Part shown: positions 15,721 through 23,784 of the stretch, one piece after another | Position numbering within the stretch: the first letter of the stretch is position 1 | Layout: every line of letters begins with the position of its first letter | Assembly (NCBI GenBank): GCA_964346375.1 | Contig: CAYFUL010000014.1 | Span: 1 to 31,298 of the forward strand | Reading direction: 5' to 3' | Length of the DNA: 31,298 nt | DNA from: CAYFUL01 sp964346375 | GTDB lineage: Bacteria > Bacillota > Clostridia > Tissierellales > Peptoniphilaceae | The notes under the pieces: generated by a model | Told to the model about the DNA's origin: nothing | Seen by the model: the letters and a program-made list of their open reading frames with translations, nothing else | Databases searched by the model: none | Program-made: the position numbers and the translations under genes

Positions 15721-15742
15721 CTATTGTATTTGAAAACAATAG
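15721..15742. promoter_or_regulatory. Inverted repeat near the redox-operon promoter
   Basis: CTATTGT (15721-15727) and ACAATAG (15736-15742) form a perfect 7-bp inverted repeat with an 8-base centre. On the minus strand it lies just upstream of the expected -35 region, so an operator or activator site is possible. No regulator is identified. The surrounding intergenic stretch, 15667-15828, holds only this and the promoter. Confidence 0.3.
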
Positions 15743-15954
15743 AAATATATAGACAGAGAAATAATAGTTTGATAAAAATACTATGATAAAATTGTAAAAA
15801 ATAAGAATATTAAATTTCTATTTTTTGAAATCAGGATACTGTTTTAGAGTATTTAAGGAGTGGATTTAATAAAATTGCAAATGAGAAAAGCATAAATAAA
15901 TTTTCAGAAATCTGCGGAGTCTATGTCGATGATATAAAAGGGCAGACAAGATTT

Positions 15955-16545
15955 GTGTATTCAATAAGTGATAATACTGATTTTTTTGATATTCCAGAAA
16001 TTATTAAATTTAATGGATTTTATAAGGGATCAATTATTAAATTTCACGATTATGAAACTAAAGATATATATGCTCCATTTGAATTAAAGAAAAATATATC
16101 CTATGGAAGACCAACATACTTAGATGGCATATATTATTTTTTAAAAGCAGATTTTAATGAAGAACTTGTAACTATCTATAAATATTTTCCAGACTTAGCC
16201 TTAGAAAAGGTAGCTGATTTTAAAATATGGGAATTAAATTTATATAATTTGGAAATAATTGGAACTAAACTCTATCTAGTGAGTTCAGATGAAAACTTGG
16301 AGATCTATTATCCTGTTAGAAAAACAATTGAAATGAGGGATAATGAATCAGTTATGTTTATTGAGGATAATAAAATTTACTCTTCATTATGGATAGAAGA
16401 AAATTGGGACGATGAAAATAATATTGCAGGTTCTAATTATAGATACTATGATAAATTTTGTATAAGAAATATGGATGGGGAAATAATTCATGAACAAGTT
16501 GGCAATCTTTACCAGCATACTAATGGAGAATGGTGGTTATCATAG
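15955..16545 (+). CDS. Unrecognised, probably 5'-truncated protein
   Basis: The annotated start is a GTG at 15955, giving 196 residues, but the frame is open from 15829 and this upstream part reads as convincing protein (VLEYLRSGFNKIANEKSINK onward) with no ATG, GTG or TTG. It is therefore likely the remnant of a longer gene that lost its 5' end. The visible part is rich in Tyr, Ile, Asn and Asp, with recurring strand-like segments (IYYFLKADF, LYLVSSDENLEIYYP, MFIEDNKIYSSLW) that hint at a beta-propeller-like fold. It ends in HTNGEWWLS. It lacks signal or membrane segments. I recognise no family. Codon use looks more AT-rich than in the neighbours, consistent with an acquired gene. Confidence 0.5.
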   Translation: MYSISDNTDFFDIPEIIKFNGFYKGSIIKFHDYETKDIYAPFELKKNISYGRPTYLDGIYYFLKADFNEELVTIYKYFPDLALEKVADFKIWELNLYNLEIIGTKLYLVSSDENLEIYYPVRKTIEMRDNESVMFIEDNKIYSSLWIEENWDDENNIAGSNYRYYDKFCIRNMDGEIIHEQVGNLYQHTNGEWWLS

Positions 16546-16654
16546 ATATCCTAAGAAAATTAACTGTATTGTAAGATTTCCTATCTTTAATTACTTATCT
16601 TATAAATGAGTTATTAATAAAAAATATAAAGATGGATACAAGAACTTTGTAAAA

Positions 16655-16663
16655 TGCTATAAT
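16655..16663 (+). promoter_or_regulatory. Extended -10 promoter of apt
   Basis: TGCTATAAT is an extended -10 with perfect TATAAT. At 17-bp spacing the -35 is GATACA (16635-16640), sharing only ACA with the consensus. It is about 90 bases before the apt start, leaving a leader with short AT-rich palindromes but no recognisable riboswitch. Confidence 0.5.
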
Positions 16664-16752
16664 CTAATGGGGAATGAAAATATGTCATTTTTGAAAATGG
16701 CTTAAATAAATTTTAAGACTTGTAAAAATTGGATTATTACTAGGGGGAAATT

Positions 16753-17274
16753 ATGGATTTAGAAAGTAGTATTAGAAGTATAGTAGACTATCCAGCAAAG
16801 GGAATTATTTTTAGAGATATAACAACTCTACTAAAGGATCCTGAGGCATTTAGAGAAGCAGTGGATCAAATGGTGGATAGAGTTAGGGATTTAAAAATTG
16901 ACAAGGTTGTTGCAATGGAGGCTAGGGGATTTATTCTTGGGGCGCCAATTGCATATAAACTTGGCTGTGGATTTGTTCCAGTTAGAAAACCTGGTAAACT
17001 TCCATACGAAAAGGTAAGTACAAGTTATAGCCTTGAGTATGGAGATGACTCTGTTGAAATGCATATTGATGCCCTTAAAGAAGGGGAGAGAGTACTTATT
17101 GTAGATGATTTACTTGCAACAGGTGGTACAACTCTAGCAACAATTAACCTAGTTGAAAAACTTGGGGGAGTTGTGGAATGTTGCCTATACTTAATTGAAC
17201 TGGTAGACCTTCCGGGAAGGGAAAAGATTGGCAATTACAAGGTTGAAAGTATTTTAGAGTTTAAAGAAAATTAA
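16753..17274 (+). CDS. apt: Adenine phosphoribosyltransferase
   Basis: Apt salvages adenine to AMP using PRPP in the cytosol. The 173-residue size is standard. The family start DLESSIRSIVDYPAKGIIFRD is followed by MEARGFILGAPIAY, KPGKLPYEK and the PRPP-binding loop VLIVDDLLATGGTT near residue 117-130. AGGGGGAAATT lies before the ATG. In many clostridia apt lies between recJ and relA; here it stands alone about 2.2 kb before recJ, separated by repeat copy 2 and two leftward genes. Confidence 0.97.
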   Translation: MDLESSIRSIVDYPAKGIIFRDITTLLKDPEAFREAVDQMVDRVRDLKIDKVVAMEARGFILGAPIAYKLGCGFVPVRKPGKLPYEKVSTSYSLEYGDDSVEMHIDALKEGERVLIVDDLLATGGTTLATINLVEKLGGVVECCLYLIELVDLPGREKIGNYKVESILEFKEN

Positions 17275-17329
17275 TGCAAGTAACGCTGCGTTAGAGAACA
17301 GATAATATATATGTCTGAACTTTTTTAAA

Positions 17330-17580
17330 CTCACAATTTTAAAAATATATCATTAATGATTTTCGAAGATAACTATTTAAATAATAGTAATCATATCCCC
17401 AACCGACGATATTTTCGAGGTGAAGGCGTAAAAAAATTCCATGTCTGAGCCCGTAGGGCGAGTTTGGAATTTTTAGCCTTTGCCGAGGAAATATTCATTT
17501 AGCAAGCGAGAGGGGTTAGGAGGGGTGAAGGGGAACCAAAGGGGAGAAACTGCGTTATTTCTCCCCTGGTTCCCCTTCAT
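17330..17580 (+). repeat. Structured ~250-bp non-coding repeat, copy 2
   Basis: This is the second copy, in the same orientation as the one at 13795-14040. Matching hairpins are the palindrome ATCATTAATGAT (17349-17360), ACTATT/AATAGT (17372-17388), GGTGAAGGC (17419-17427) with its partner GCCTTTGCC, inner GCCC/GGGC (17449-17459), and the terminal stem GAAGGGGAACCA (17527-17538) with TGGTTCCCCTTC (17567-17578). The inner stem is GCCT/AGGC in copy 1, and the terminal stem has an A-T pair where copy 1 has G-C: both are paired changes that preserve the stems. It fills most of the gap between apt and the leftward zinc-ribbon gene, and its terminal hairpin may terminate transcripts from both sides. 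Nothing else is seen in this gap except a short palindrome at 17281-17293. Confidence 0.88.
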
Positions 17581-17636
17581 TTAAATAAAAAAGTATTTTT
17601 ATTACGTGTGTTCAATCTGATTCAGAAAATCATTCT

Positions 17637-18044
17637 TTATGTTCTTACTTCGAATACATTATTACATTTTCTACACTTAACTTTTATCTTGCCTTTTTTA
17701 GTAGGTACGCGAAGTTCTTGTTTACAATTTGGACAGGAGATATATTTATTATCCCTGTCCTTTATATTTCTATAAAATCTTTTTATTCCAAGTCGTACCG
17801 GCTTAGTTTTATTTAAATAGACTTGGTTTTCCCTTTGCCTTGCAACAATATTTCTCGAGTAGGACCTAAAAATTACTAGGTAGAGAAAAATTATCCCTAT
17901 CCAACGCAAGGGCACTTCAAATTTTCCTGCAAAGTAGCTTCCGATTTGTAGAGCTAGGGCAAGAAATAGTAGAGCAAAGTTTAATTTATCATTACCATAC
18001 CTACCAATCATAAATGAACGAAGTTTTTCTTTAATCCTATTCAT
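17637..18044 (-). CDS. Small membrane protein with C-terminal zinc ribbon
   Basis: The 135-residue protein has two hydrophobic segments (about residues 21-37 and 45-60) and a basic middle region. A C-terminal zinc ribbon follows, with YISCPNCKQELRVP and KVKCRKCNNVFEVRT forming two CxxC knuckles. Its function is unknown; similar membrane zinc-ribbon proteins occur in Firmicutes as hypothetical proteins. The start overlaps the end of the CNNM gene by 8 bases, with GAGGATAGATA serving as ribosome site, so it should be co-translated with it. Confidence 0.75.
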   Translation of the reverse strand: MNRIKEKLRSFMIGRYGNDKLNFALLFLALALQIGSYFAGKFEVPLRWIGIIFLYLVIFRSYSRNIVARQRENQVYLNKTKPVRLGIKRFYRNIKDRDNKYISCPNCKQELRVPTKKGKIKVKCRKCNNVFEVRT

Positions 18045-19293
18045 TATCTATCCTCATTAGTATTTTATCTATTCTATTTTTTGAAGTCTCCTTAATAATA
18101 AATGCTATATTGTCGATATTAAAGACCTCATTTACCTTTGGAAATCTATCAACTCTCTCAATTAAGTATCCTGCTATGGAGTCTACCTCTTCAGAATCTA
18201 GTTCAAGATTAAAAAAATGATTTAAATCGTCTAAATTCATTGAGCCGTCAACTATATATTCATTATCTGTAAGTTTTATAATTTCCTCGTCATCTTCATC
18301 GTCATATTCATCTACTATTGAGCCTACTATTCTCTCTAGTAGGTCCTCAGTGGTAATTATCCCTTCTGTACCGCCATACTCGTTATTTACAACTGTAAAG
18401 CTAACTTTTTTATGTCTCATTTCGTTAAACAACTTAGAAACAGGTTTATACTCATAGGTATAAAATGGTTGGCGAAGTAGATCAACTTGACCCCTTAGGG
18501 ATTTTTCTTGGTCAAATTCAAAGATGTCCTTTATATGAAATATTCCTATTATATTATCTAGGTCCGTTTCATAAACTGGCATTCTTGAAAAGTTTTCTGT
18601 TTTTATTACATCAAAAATCTCATCAAAACTAGAGTCAATGTCTATTGCAACAATATCAGTTCGTGGAGTCATAATGTCCTTTGCCAATGATTCAGAAAAG
18701 TCCATAATGTTCTCAATTATATCCACTTCACTTCTATCTAAAATTCCCTCTTTAACACTTAGAGAAACTGCATTTTTAAAATCATCTTCTGTAATAAGTG
18801 GTTCAACATAGTTTCTATTTCCTCCAAAGAGGTTTACAAATAGGTTTGCAAATTTACTAAATAGTCCAACTATTGGCTTAAATACTCCATTAATAATTCT
18901 TGCTAATTTTGCATCCCTTACTACAATTTCCTCATACTTTTGAACTGCAATTGAGGAGGGAAGTAGTTCTCCAAAAACAAGTACAAAAACGATCGAAATA
19001 AATATTCCAATTACTATACCAATATTGTCGTAGTGGTGGTAGAAGAAAAGACATACCATAGTTCCTGCAAGCATATTAAAGAGATAGTCTAAAAATAGTG
19101 AAACTAAATTAATACTCTCAATATTTTCAAAGTTACTCTTAACTATACTGTAGTTTTCAACATTTTGTTCCTCCAATTTCTGCAACTTTAAACTAGACAG
19201 GGACTGGTACGATTTTTGAATAATAGTAAATTTGTAGCTAAACACCAAGGAAATAAAGGCTACTATAAAATAAATGACGTCACTTAAATCCAT
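18037..19293 (-). CDS. CNNM/HlyC-type transporter with CBS pair (hemolysin-family protein)
   Basis: This 418-residue protein fits the CNNM/CorC (formerly hemolysin TlyC) family linked to Mg2+ or other divalent-cation export. The N-terminal DUF21-type membrane part (about 1-170) has several hydrophobic segments including FVLVFGELLPSSIAVQ. Then come ENIMDFSESLAKDIMTPRTD and a CBS pair (about 205-330) with DIIGIFHIKD-like and YGGTEGIITTEDLLERIVG blocks, an acidic linker DEYDDEDDEEI, and a CorC_HlyC C-terminal domain (YIVDGSMNLDDLN to the end). The start ATG follows AAAGGAA. A TTGAAA/TATCAT promoter lies upstream. Confidence 0.9.
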   Translation of the reverse strand: MDLSDVIYFIVAFISLVFSYKFTIIQKSYQSLSSLKLQKLEEQNVENYSIVKSNFENIESINLVSLFLDYLFNMLAGTMVCLFFYHHYDNIGIVIGIFISIVFVLVFGELLPSSIAVQKYEEIVVRDAKLARIINGVFKPIVGLFSKFANLFVNLFGGNRNYVEPLITEDDFKNAVSLSVKEGILDRSEVDIIENIMDFSESLAKDIMTPRTDIVAIDIDSSFDEIFDVIKTENFSRMPVYETDLDNIIGIFHIKDIFEFDQEKSLRGQVDLLRQPFYTYEYKPVSKLFNEMRHKKVSFTVVNNEYGGTEGIITTEDLLERIVGSIVDEYDDEDDEEIIKLTDNEYIVDGSMNLDDLNHFFNLELDSEEVDSIAGYLIERVDRFPKVNEVFNIDNIAFIIKETSKNRIDKILMRIDNE

Positions 19294-19324
19294 TTCTATT
19301 CCTTTCTATAAATATATTACTAAT

Positions 19325-19353
19325 ATGATATATGTAACAGAAAGTATTTTCAA
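19325..19353 (-). promoter_or_regulatory. Promoter of the CNNM gene
   Basis: On the minus strand TTGAAA (19353-19348) and TATCAT (19330-19325) are separated by exactly 17 bases, close to the vegetative consensus. The site lies about 32 bases before the start codon. Confidence 0.55.
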
Positions 19354-19395
19354 GGGATTCTAACAAGATGGCGTGTTTTATTTAAGATATTTTTA

Positions 19396-19404
19396 TGGTA
19401 TACT
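19396..19404 (+). promoter_or_regulatory. Extended -10 promoter of the recJ operon
   Basis: TGGTATACT carries the extended TG and a TATACT -10, and lies 24 bases before the recJ ATG, with GAGGAAATTAA as the ribosome site. It should drive the long rightward operon. Confidence 0.5.
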
Positions 19405-19428
19405 TTACTCTATGAATGAGGAAATTAA

Positions 19429-21198
19429 ATGGAAAAATGGTTTTTGAAAAATAATAAAGGTGAACCTGGAATTGATTATAAAAAATATAATATATCCAAT
19501 GTACTGTATAGAATATTAATTAATAAGGGAATTACAACTGAAAAAGAGATTGAGGATTTTTTAAATCCCTGTCTTGAAACACTCCACTCTCCACTTTTTT
19601 TAGGGGGAGTTATTCCTGCTTCTAATTTAATTATGAAGAGTATTAGAGAAAATGTAAAAATAAGAATTGTAGGAGATTATGACGTCGATGGAATAATGAG
19701 TACCTATATTCTATACACTGCCCTTAAAAGAATTGGAGCAAATGTTTCATATAAAATTCCCCATAGAGTTTACAATGGATATGGAATTTCAAAGGACATT
19801 GTTGAAGAATGTATTGAAGATGGCGTAGGATTAATTATTACAGTGGATAATGGAATTGCCGCCTTTGAAGCAATAGAATTTGCAGAAGAAAGTGGAATAA
19901 AAGTAGTAGTTACAGACCACCATGAACCACCAATTGCCCTAGTAGATGGAGAGATGAAACAGAATCTGCCAGAGGCAACTTATATAATAAATCCAAAGAA
20001 GGACAGTGATAAATATCCATTTAAAAATATTTGTGGAGCAGTAGTTGCGTTTAAACTGGCAACTCATCTACTTACAATAAATGGAGTTCCAATAGAGGAG
20101 GTAAATGAAAAGCTTCTTCCCTTTGCTGCCCTTGCAACAGTTTGTGATATTATGCCCCTTGTAGGGGAGAATAGAGCCATTGTAAAAAATGCCCTTTCCC
20201 TATATAGGGACGTTGAAAATATTGGACTTAGTTCTCTACTAGAAGTCCTTGGAATTGAAAATAAGGACCTAACTGCCTTTGACCTAGGATTTATTCTTGG
20301 ACCAACTGTAAATTCTGCTGGAAGGCTAGAGGATGGAAGTATTGTACTAGATCTTTTAAATTCCGCCGATAAAAATTCTGCAATAGAGATTGCAAACCAT
20401 TTAAAGGATTTAAACTATGAAAGACAGCTAAAGACTGAGGAAGCTGTGGAAAAGGCAGAAAAGATTATTCAGGATTATAATTTTTTAAAGACCTTTAGAA
20501 TTTTAGTGGTATATGTTGAAAATATTCACGAGAGTATATGTGGCATTGTAGCCGGTAGAATTAAGGAGAAGTACAATAGACCTACTATTGTTTTTACTGA
20601 CTCTAAGGGCATTGTAAAGGGTTCTGGAAGAAGTATTGAGGCGTATAATATGTTTGAAGAGCTTTCTAAGTATAAGTACTTATTAGAGAGTTTTGGAGGA
20701 CATAAATTAGCGGCAGGTCTTAGTTTAAAACGAGAGAATTTAAAAGAGTTTGTAATTGAAATAAATAATAACTCCACCCTTACCATGGAAGACTTTTTAA
20801 AAAATATCTACTTAGATACTAGCCTTCAACCAAGGTATGTTGACTATAGATTGGCAGAGGAATTAAAAGTTTTGGAACCCTATGGAAGTGGAAATTCAAA
20901 GCCCCTTTTTGGGTGTAAAAACTTGGTATTAAAAAGGGCATCGATAATTGGAAAAAATAGAAATGTTGTAAAACTTCAATTTTTAGATGATAATAAGTTT
21001 GTAAATGCTATACTATTTCAAAAGGAAGAGGAGTTCATAAATTATTTTATAAACAATTGCCCTCCAGGCACTATTGATGAAGTGCTAATGGGAAATGGAA
21101 ATATACTATTAGATGTTGTCTATTTTCCAGAGATAAACGAATTTAATGGAAGTAAAAATCTACAGCTTCAAGTAAAGAGCTATAAGATCAGTAGGTGA
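19429..21198 (+). CDS. recJ: Single-stranded-DNA-specific exonuclease RecJ
   Basis: RecJ degrades single-stranded DNA 5' to 3' in recombination and mismatch repair. At 589 residues it is of typical size. The DHH domain has GDYDVDGIMSTYIL (about residue 84), ITVDNGI and the DHH motif VVTDHHEPP, and CDIMPLVGENRAIV follows. The DHHA1 domain contains GIVAGRIKEKYNRPTIVF and GSGRSIEAYNMF with the GGHKLAAGLSL glycine signature. An OB-fold-like C-terminus follows. It is the first gene of a long operon and ends four bases before relA. Confidence 0.96.
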   Translation: MEKWFLKNNKGEPGIDYKKYNISNVLYRILINKGITTEKEIEDFLNPCLETLHSPLFLGGVIPASNLIMKSIRENVKIRIVGDYDVDGIMSTYILYTALKRIGANVSYKIPHRVYNGYGISKDIVEECIEDGVGLIITVDNGIAAFEAIEFAEESGIKVVVTDHHEPPIALVDGEMKQNLPEATYIINPKKDSDKYPFKNICGAVVAFKLATHLLTINGVPIEEVNEKLLPFAALATVCDIMPLVGENRAIVKNALSLYRDVENIGLSSLLEVLGIENKDLTAFDLGFILGPTVNSAGRLEDGSIVLDLLNSADKNSAIEIANHLKDLNYERQLKTEEAVEKAEKIIQDYNFLKTFRILVVYVENIHESICGIVAGRIKEKYNRPTIVFTDSKGIVKGSGRSIEAYNMFEELSKYKYLLESFGGHKLAAGLSLKRENLKEFVIEINNNSTLTMEDFLKNIYLDTSLQPRYVDYRLAEELKVLEPYGSGNSKPLFGCKNLVLKRASIIGKNRNVVKLQFLDDNKFVNAILFQKEEEFINYFINNCPPGTIDEVLMGNGNILLDVVYFPEINEFNGSKNLQLQVKSYKISR

Positions 21199-21202
21199 TG
21201 TA

Positions 21203-23335
21203 ATGATAGATGAATTAATAAATAAAATAAAAAAATACAACCCAGATGGAGATTTTGACCTAATTAAAAAGGCTTATAACCTTGCAAAAGAATCTCACAA
21301 GGGTCAACTTAGAAACTCTGGGGAGGAGTATATTATCCATCCATACAATGTGGCACTAATTCTTGCTGGGATGAATATGGATACGGCAACTATTATTGCA
21401 GGTCTACTCCACGATGTTGTAGAGGATACCCAAGTTACCTACGATGAAATTAAAAATGAATTTGGTGAAGAAATAGCTGAACTTGTAGATGGAGTTACTA
21501 AGTTAAAGAAGTTAAATTACAGGTCTAAACAGGAAAAACAGGCTGAAAATATTCGTAAAATGGTTCTTGCCATGGCAAAGGACATTAGGGTAATAATTGT
21601 TAAACTTGCCGATAGACTTCACAATATGAGAACCCTAGAATATATGACAGAAGAGAAAAAGAGAGAAAAGGCAACAGAAACCCTGGAGATCTATGCACCC
21701 CTTGCCGATAGACTTGGTATGAGTCAGATGAAATGGGAGTTAGAGGATTTATCCCTACGCTACCTGGATCCACAAAACTATTACAAGCTTGTGGATATGG
21801 TAAATAAGCGTAGAAATGAAAGGGAGAGTTTAATAAACTCCATTATCTCAACAATTGGAGAGCAACTAAAACACGTAAATATACAGGCAGAAATTAAAGG
21901 TAGACCAAAGAATTTTTACAGTATCTATAAAAAGATGGTGGTAAAGGGAAAGACCTTTGACGAAATTTACGACCTATCTGCCGTTAGAGTACTTGTAAAC
22001 GATGTAAAGGACTGTTACGGAGTTCTTGGGGTAGTTCATACACTATTTAAGCCTATTCCTGGAAGGTTTAAGGACTATATTGCAATGCCTAAGCCTAATA
22101 AGTACCAGTCCCTTCATACAACTGTAATAGATAATAATGGGGAGACTTTTGAGGTTCAAATTAGAACCTATGAAATGCACCAAACTGCTGAATACGGTAT
22201 TGCTGCCCATTGGAAGTACAAGTCGGGAGTAAATAAATCCACCTCTTTTGATGAAAATCTTACCTGGTTAAGACAGCTACTAGAATGGCAAAAGGATTTA
22301 AACGATCCAAATGACTTTATGGAAACACTTAAAATCGACTTCTTTGCCGACGAGGTATTTGTCTTTACTCCAAGGGGAGATGTAATAAATTTACCAGAGG
22401 GTTCAACTCCAATAGACTTTGCATATAGAATCCACTCTGCCGTAGGAAACACCTGTGTTGGAGCCAAGGTAAATGGTAGAATTGTACCACTAAATTATAG
22501 GCTTCAAAGTGGAAATATTGTAGATGTTCTTACAAATCCAAATTCTGGTCCATCTATGGACTGGCTAAAAATAGTTAAGAGTCCACAGGCGAAGAAGAAG
22601 ATTACCCAATACTTTAAGGTTAAAGACAGGGATAAGAACATTGAAAAGGGTAGAGACGATATTGAGAAGGAATCTAAAAAACTTGGATACAAGGTTCCCG
22701 ATATTGTAAAGGACGAATGGCTAGAGGCTATAAAGAATAAATTAAATGTTGGTAGTTTAAACGACTTATATGCTGGAATTGGTTTTGGTACTATTTCTTT
22801 AAATCAAGTAATGTCTAGACTAGTTGATATTTACAAACAGCATAATAAAATTGAAGATGCTCCTATTCAAATTTCTAAACCAAGGGCAAAATCAAATAGC
22901 GGAGTAATTATTAAGGGAATTGACAATATTAAAGTAAGGTTTGCAAAGTGTTGTAATCCAGTTCCTGGAGACGATATTATTGGTTTTGTTACCATTGGTA
23001 GAGGAGTTTCTGTTCATAGATCTGACTGTATAAATGTATCTAGTTCAAATCCTGAAAGGGTAATTGAAGTTGAGTGGGATATTGGAGATAATTCCAGCTT
23101 TAGTGCAGAAATTGAGGTTAAATCCTCTGATAGAGGGAATGTAATTGGTGAAATTGCAAGTAAAATAAACGACTCTAAATTTAACCTGCTTAGCCTAAAT
23201 GCAAAGAGTACTAAGGACAATCTACTAATTATTAATCTTGTAATAGAGATACACAATTTAACAGAGCTAGATAGATTAATGGAGAAGCTAAAGAAGATTA
23301 AGTATGTTTATGATGTATATAGGGTAAAGGCGTAA
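21203..23335 (+). CDS. relA: Bifunctional (p)ppGpp synthetase/hydrolase RelA/SpoT
   Basis: This Rel enzyme sets the alarmone (p)ppGpp level in the stringent response. The 710 residues have the standard order. The HD hydrolase (about 25-180) has HPYNVALILAGM and GLLHDVVEDTQVTYDEI, so the HD pair is intact. The synthetase (about 215-350) has RPKNFYSIYKKM, DLSAVRVLV and KDYIAMPKPNKYQSLHTTV. A TGS domain (VFVFTPRGDVINLPEGSTPIDF) follows, then a helical/zinc-finger region with KCCNPVPGDDIIGF and a C-terminal ACT domain (SDRGNVIGEIASKIN). Both activities therefore look present. TAGGTGATGTA provides the ribosome site, overlapping the recJ end. Confidence 0.97.
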   Translation: MIDELINKIKKYNPDGDFDLIKKAYNLAKESHKGQLRNSGEEYIIHPYNVALILAGMNMDTATIIAGLLHDVVEDTQVTYDEIKNEFGEEIAELVDGVTKLKKLNYRSKQEKQAENIRKMVLAMAKDIRVIIVKLADRLHNMRTLEYMTEEKKREKATETLEIYAPLADRLGMSQMKWELEDLSLRYLDPQNYYKLVDMVNKRRNERESLINSIISTIGEQLKHVNIQAEIKGRPKNFYSIYKKMVVKGKTFDEIYDLSAVRVLVNDVKDCYGVLGVVHTLFKPIPGRFKDYIAMPKPNKYQSLHTTVIDNNGETFEVQIRTYEMHQTAEYGIAAHWKYKSGVNKSTSFDENLTWLRQLLEWQKDLNDPNDFMETLKIDFFADEVFVFTPRGDVINLPEGSTPIDFAYRIHSAVGNTCVGAKVNGRIVPLNYRLQSGNIVDVLTNPNSGPSMDWLKIVKSPQAKKKITQYFKVKDRDKNIEKGRDDIEKESKKLGYKVPDIVKDEWLEAIKNKLNVGSLNDLYAGIGFGTISLNQVMSRLVDIYKQHNKIEDAPIQISKPRAKSNSGVIIKGIDNIKVRFAKCCNPVPGDDIIGFVTIGRGVSVHRSDCINVSSSNPERVIEVEWDIGDNSSFSAEIEVKSSDRGNVIGEIASKINDSKFNLLSLNAKSTKDNLLIINLVIEIHNLTELDRLMEKLKKIKYVYDVYRVKA

Positions 23336-23784
23336 TGAGAGCAGTAGTACAGAGAGTAAATGAAGCTAGTGTAGTTGTAGACGGTACCATTACTGGAGAA
23401 ATTGAAAGTGGAATACTATTACTACTTGGAATTGAAGTAGAGGATAGTGAAGAGGATTTTCAATATATTTTCAGAAAGGTATTAAATTTAAGAATTTTTG
23501 ACGACGAAAATGGAGTTATGAATAAATCTCTACTTGATGTAGATGGAGAACTACTTGTAGTATCTCAATTTACCCTCTATGGAGATGCAAAGAAGGGAAA
23601 TAGACCTAGCTATATAAGGGCTGCAAAACACGAAAAATCCACCTACTTTTACGAAAAATTTATAGAAGATGCAAAAAAAGAAGTAAAAAAAGTGGAGTCG
23701 GGAGTTTTTGGAGCAGATATGAAAGTACATTTAGTAAATAATGGTCCCGTTACCATATTACTAGATAGTAGAAAGGAATTTTAA
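23335..23784 (+). CDS. dtd: D-aminoacyl-tRNA deacylase
   Basis: Dtd removes D-amino acids and glycine wrongly loaded on tRNAs. The 149-residue protein starts with MRAVVQRVNEASVVVDG, contains LLVVSQFTLYGDAKKGNRPSY with the SQxT motif, and ends with the NGPVTILLDS motif. These are the two active-site elements of the family (SQxxT and GPVT). The ATG shares one base with the relA stop. It is cytosolic. Confidence 0.97.
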   Translation: MRAVVQRVNEASVVVDGTITGEIESGILLLLGIEVEDSEEDFQYIFRKVLNLRIFDDENGVMNKSLLDVDGELLVVSQFTLYGDAKKGNRPSYIRAAKHEKSTYFYEKFIEDAKKEVKKVESGVFGADMKVHLVNNGPVTILLDSRKEF

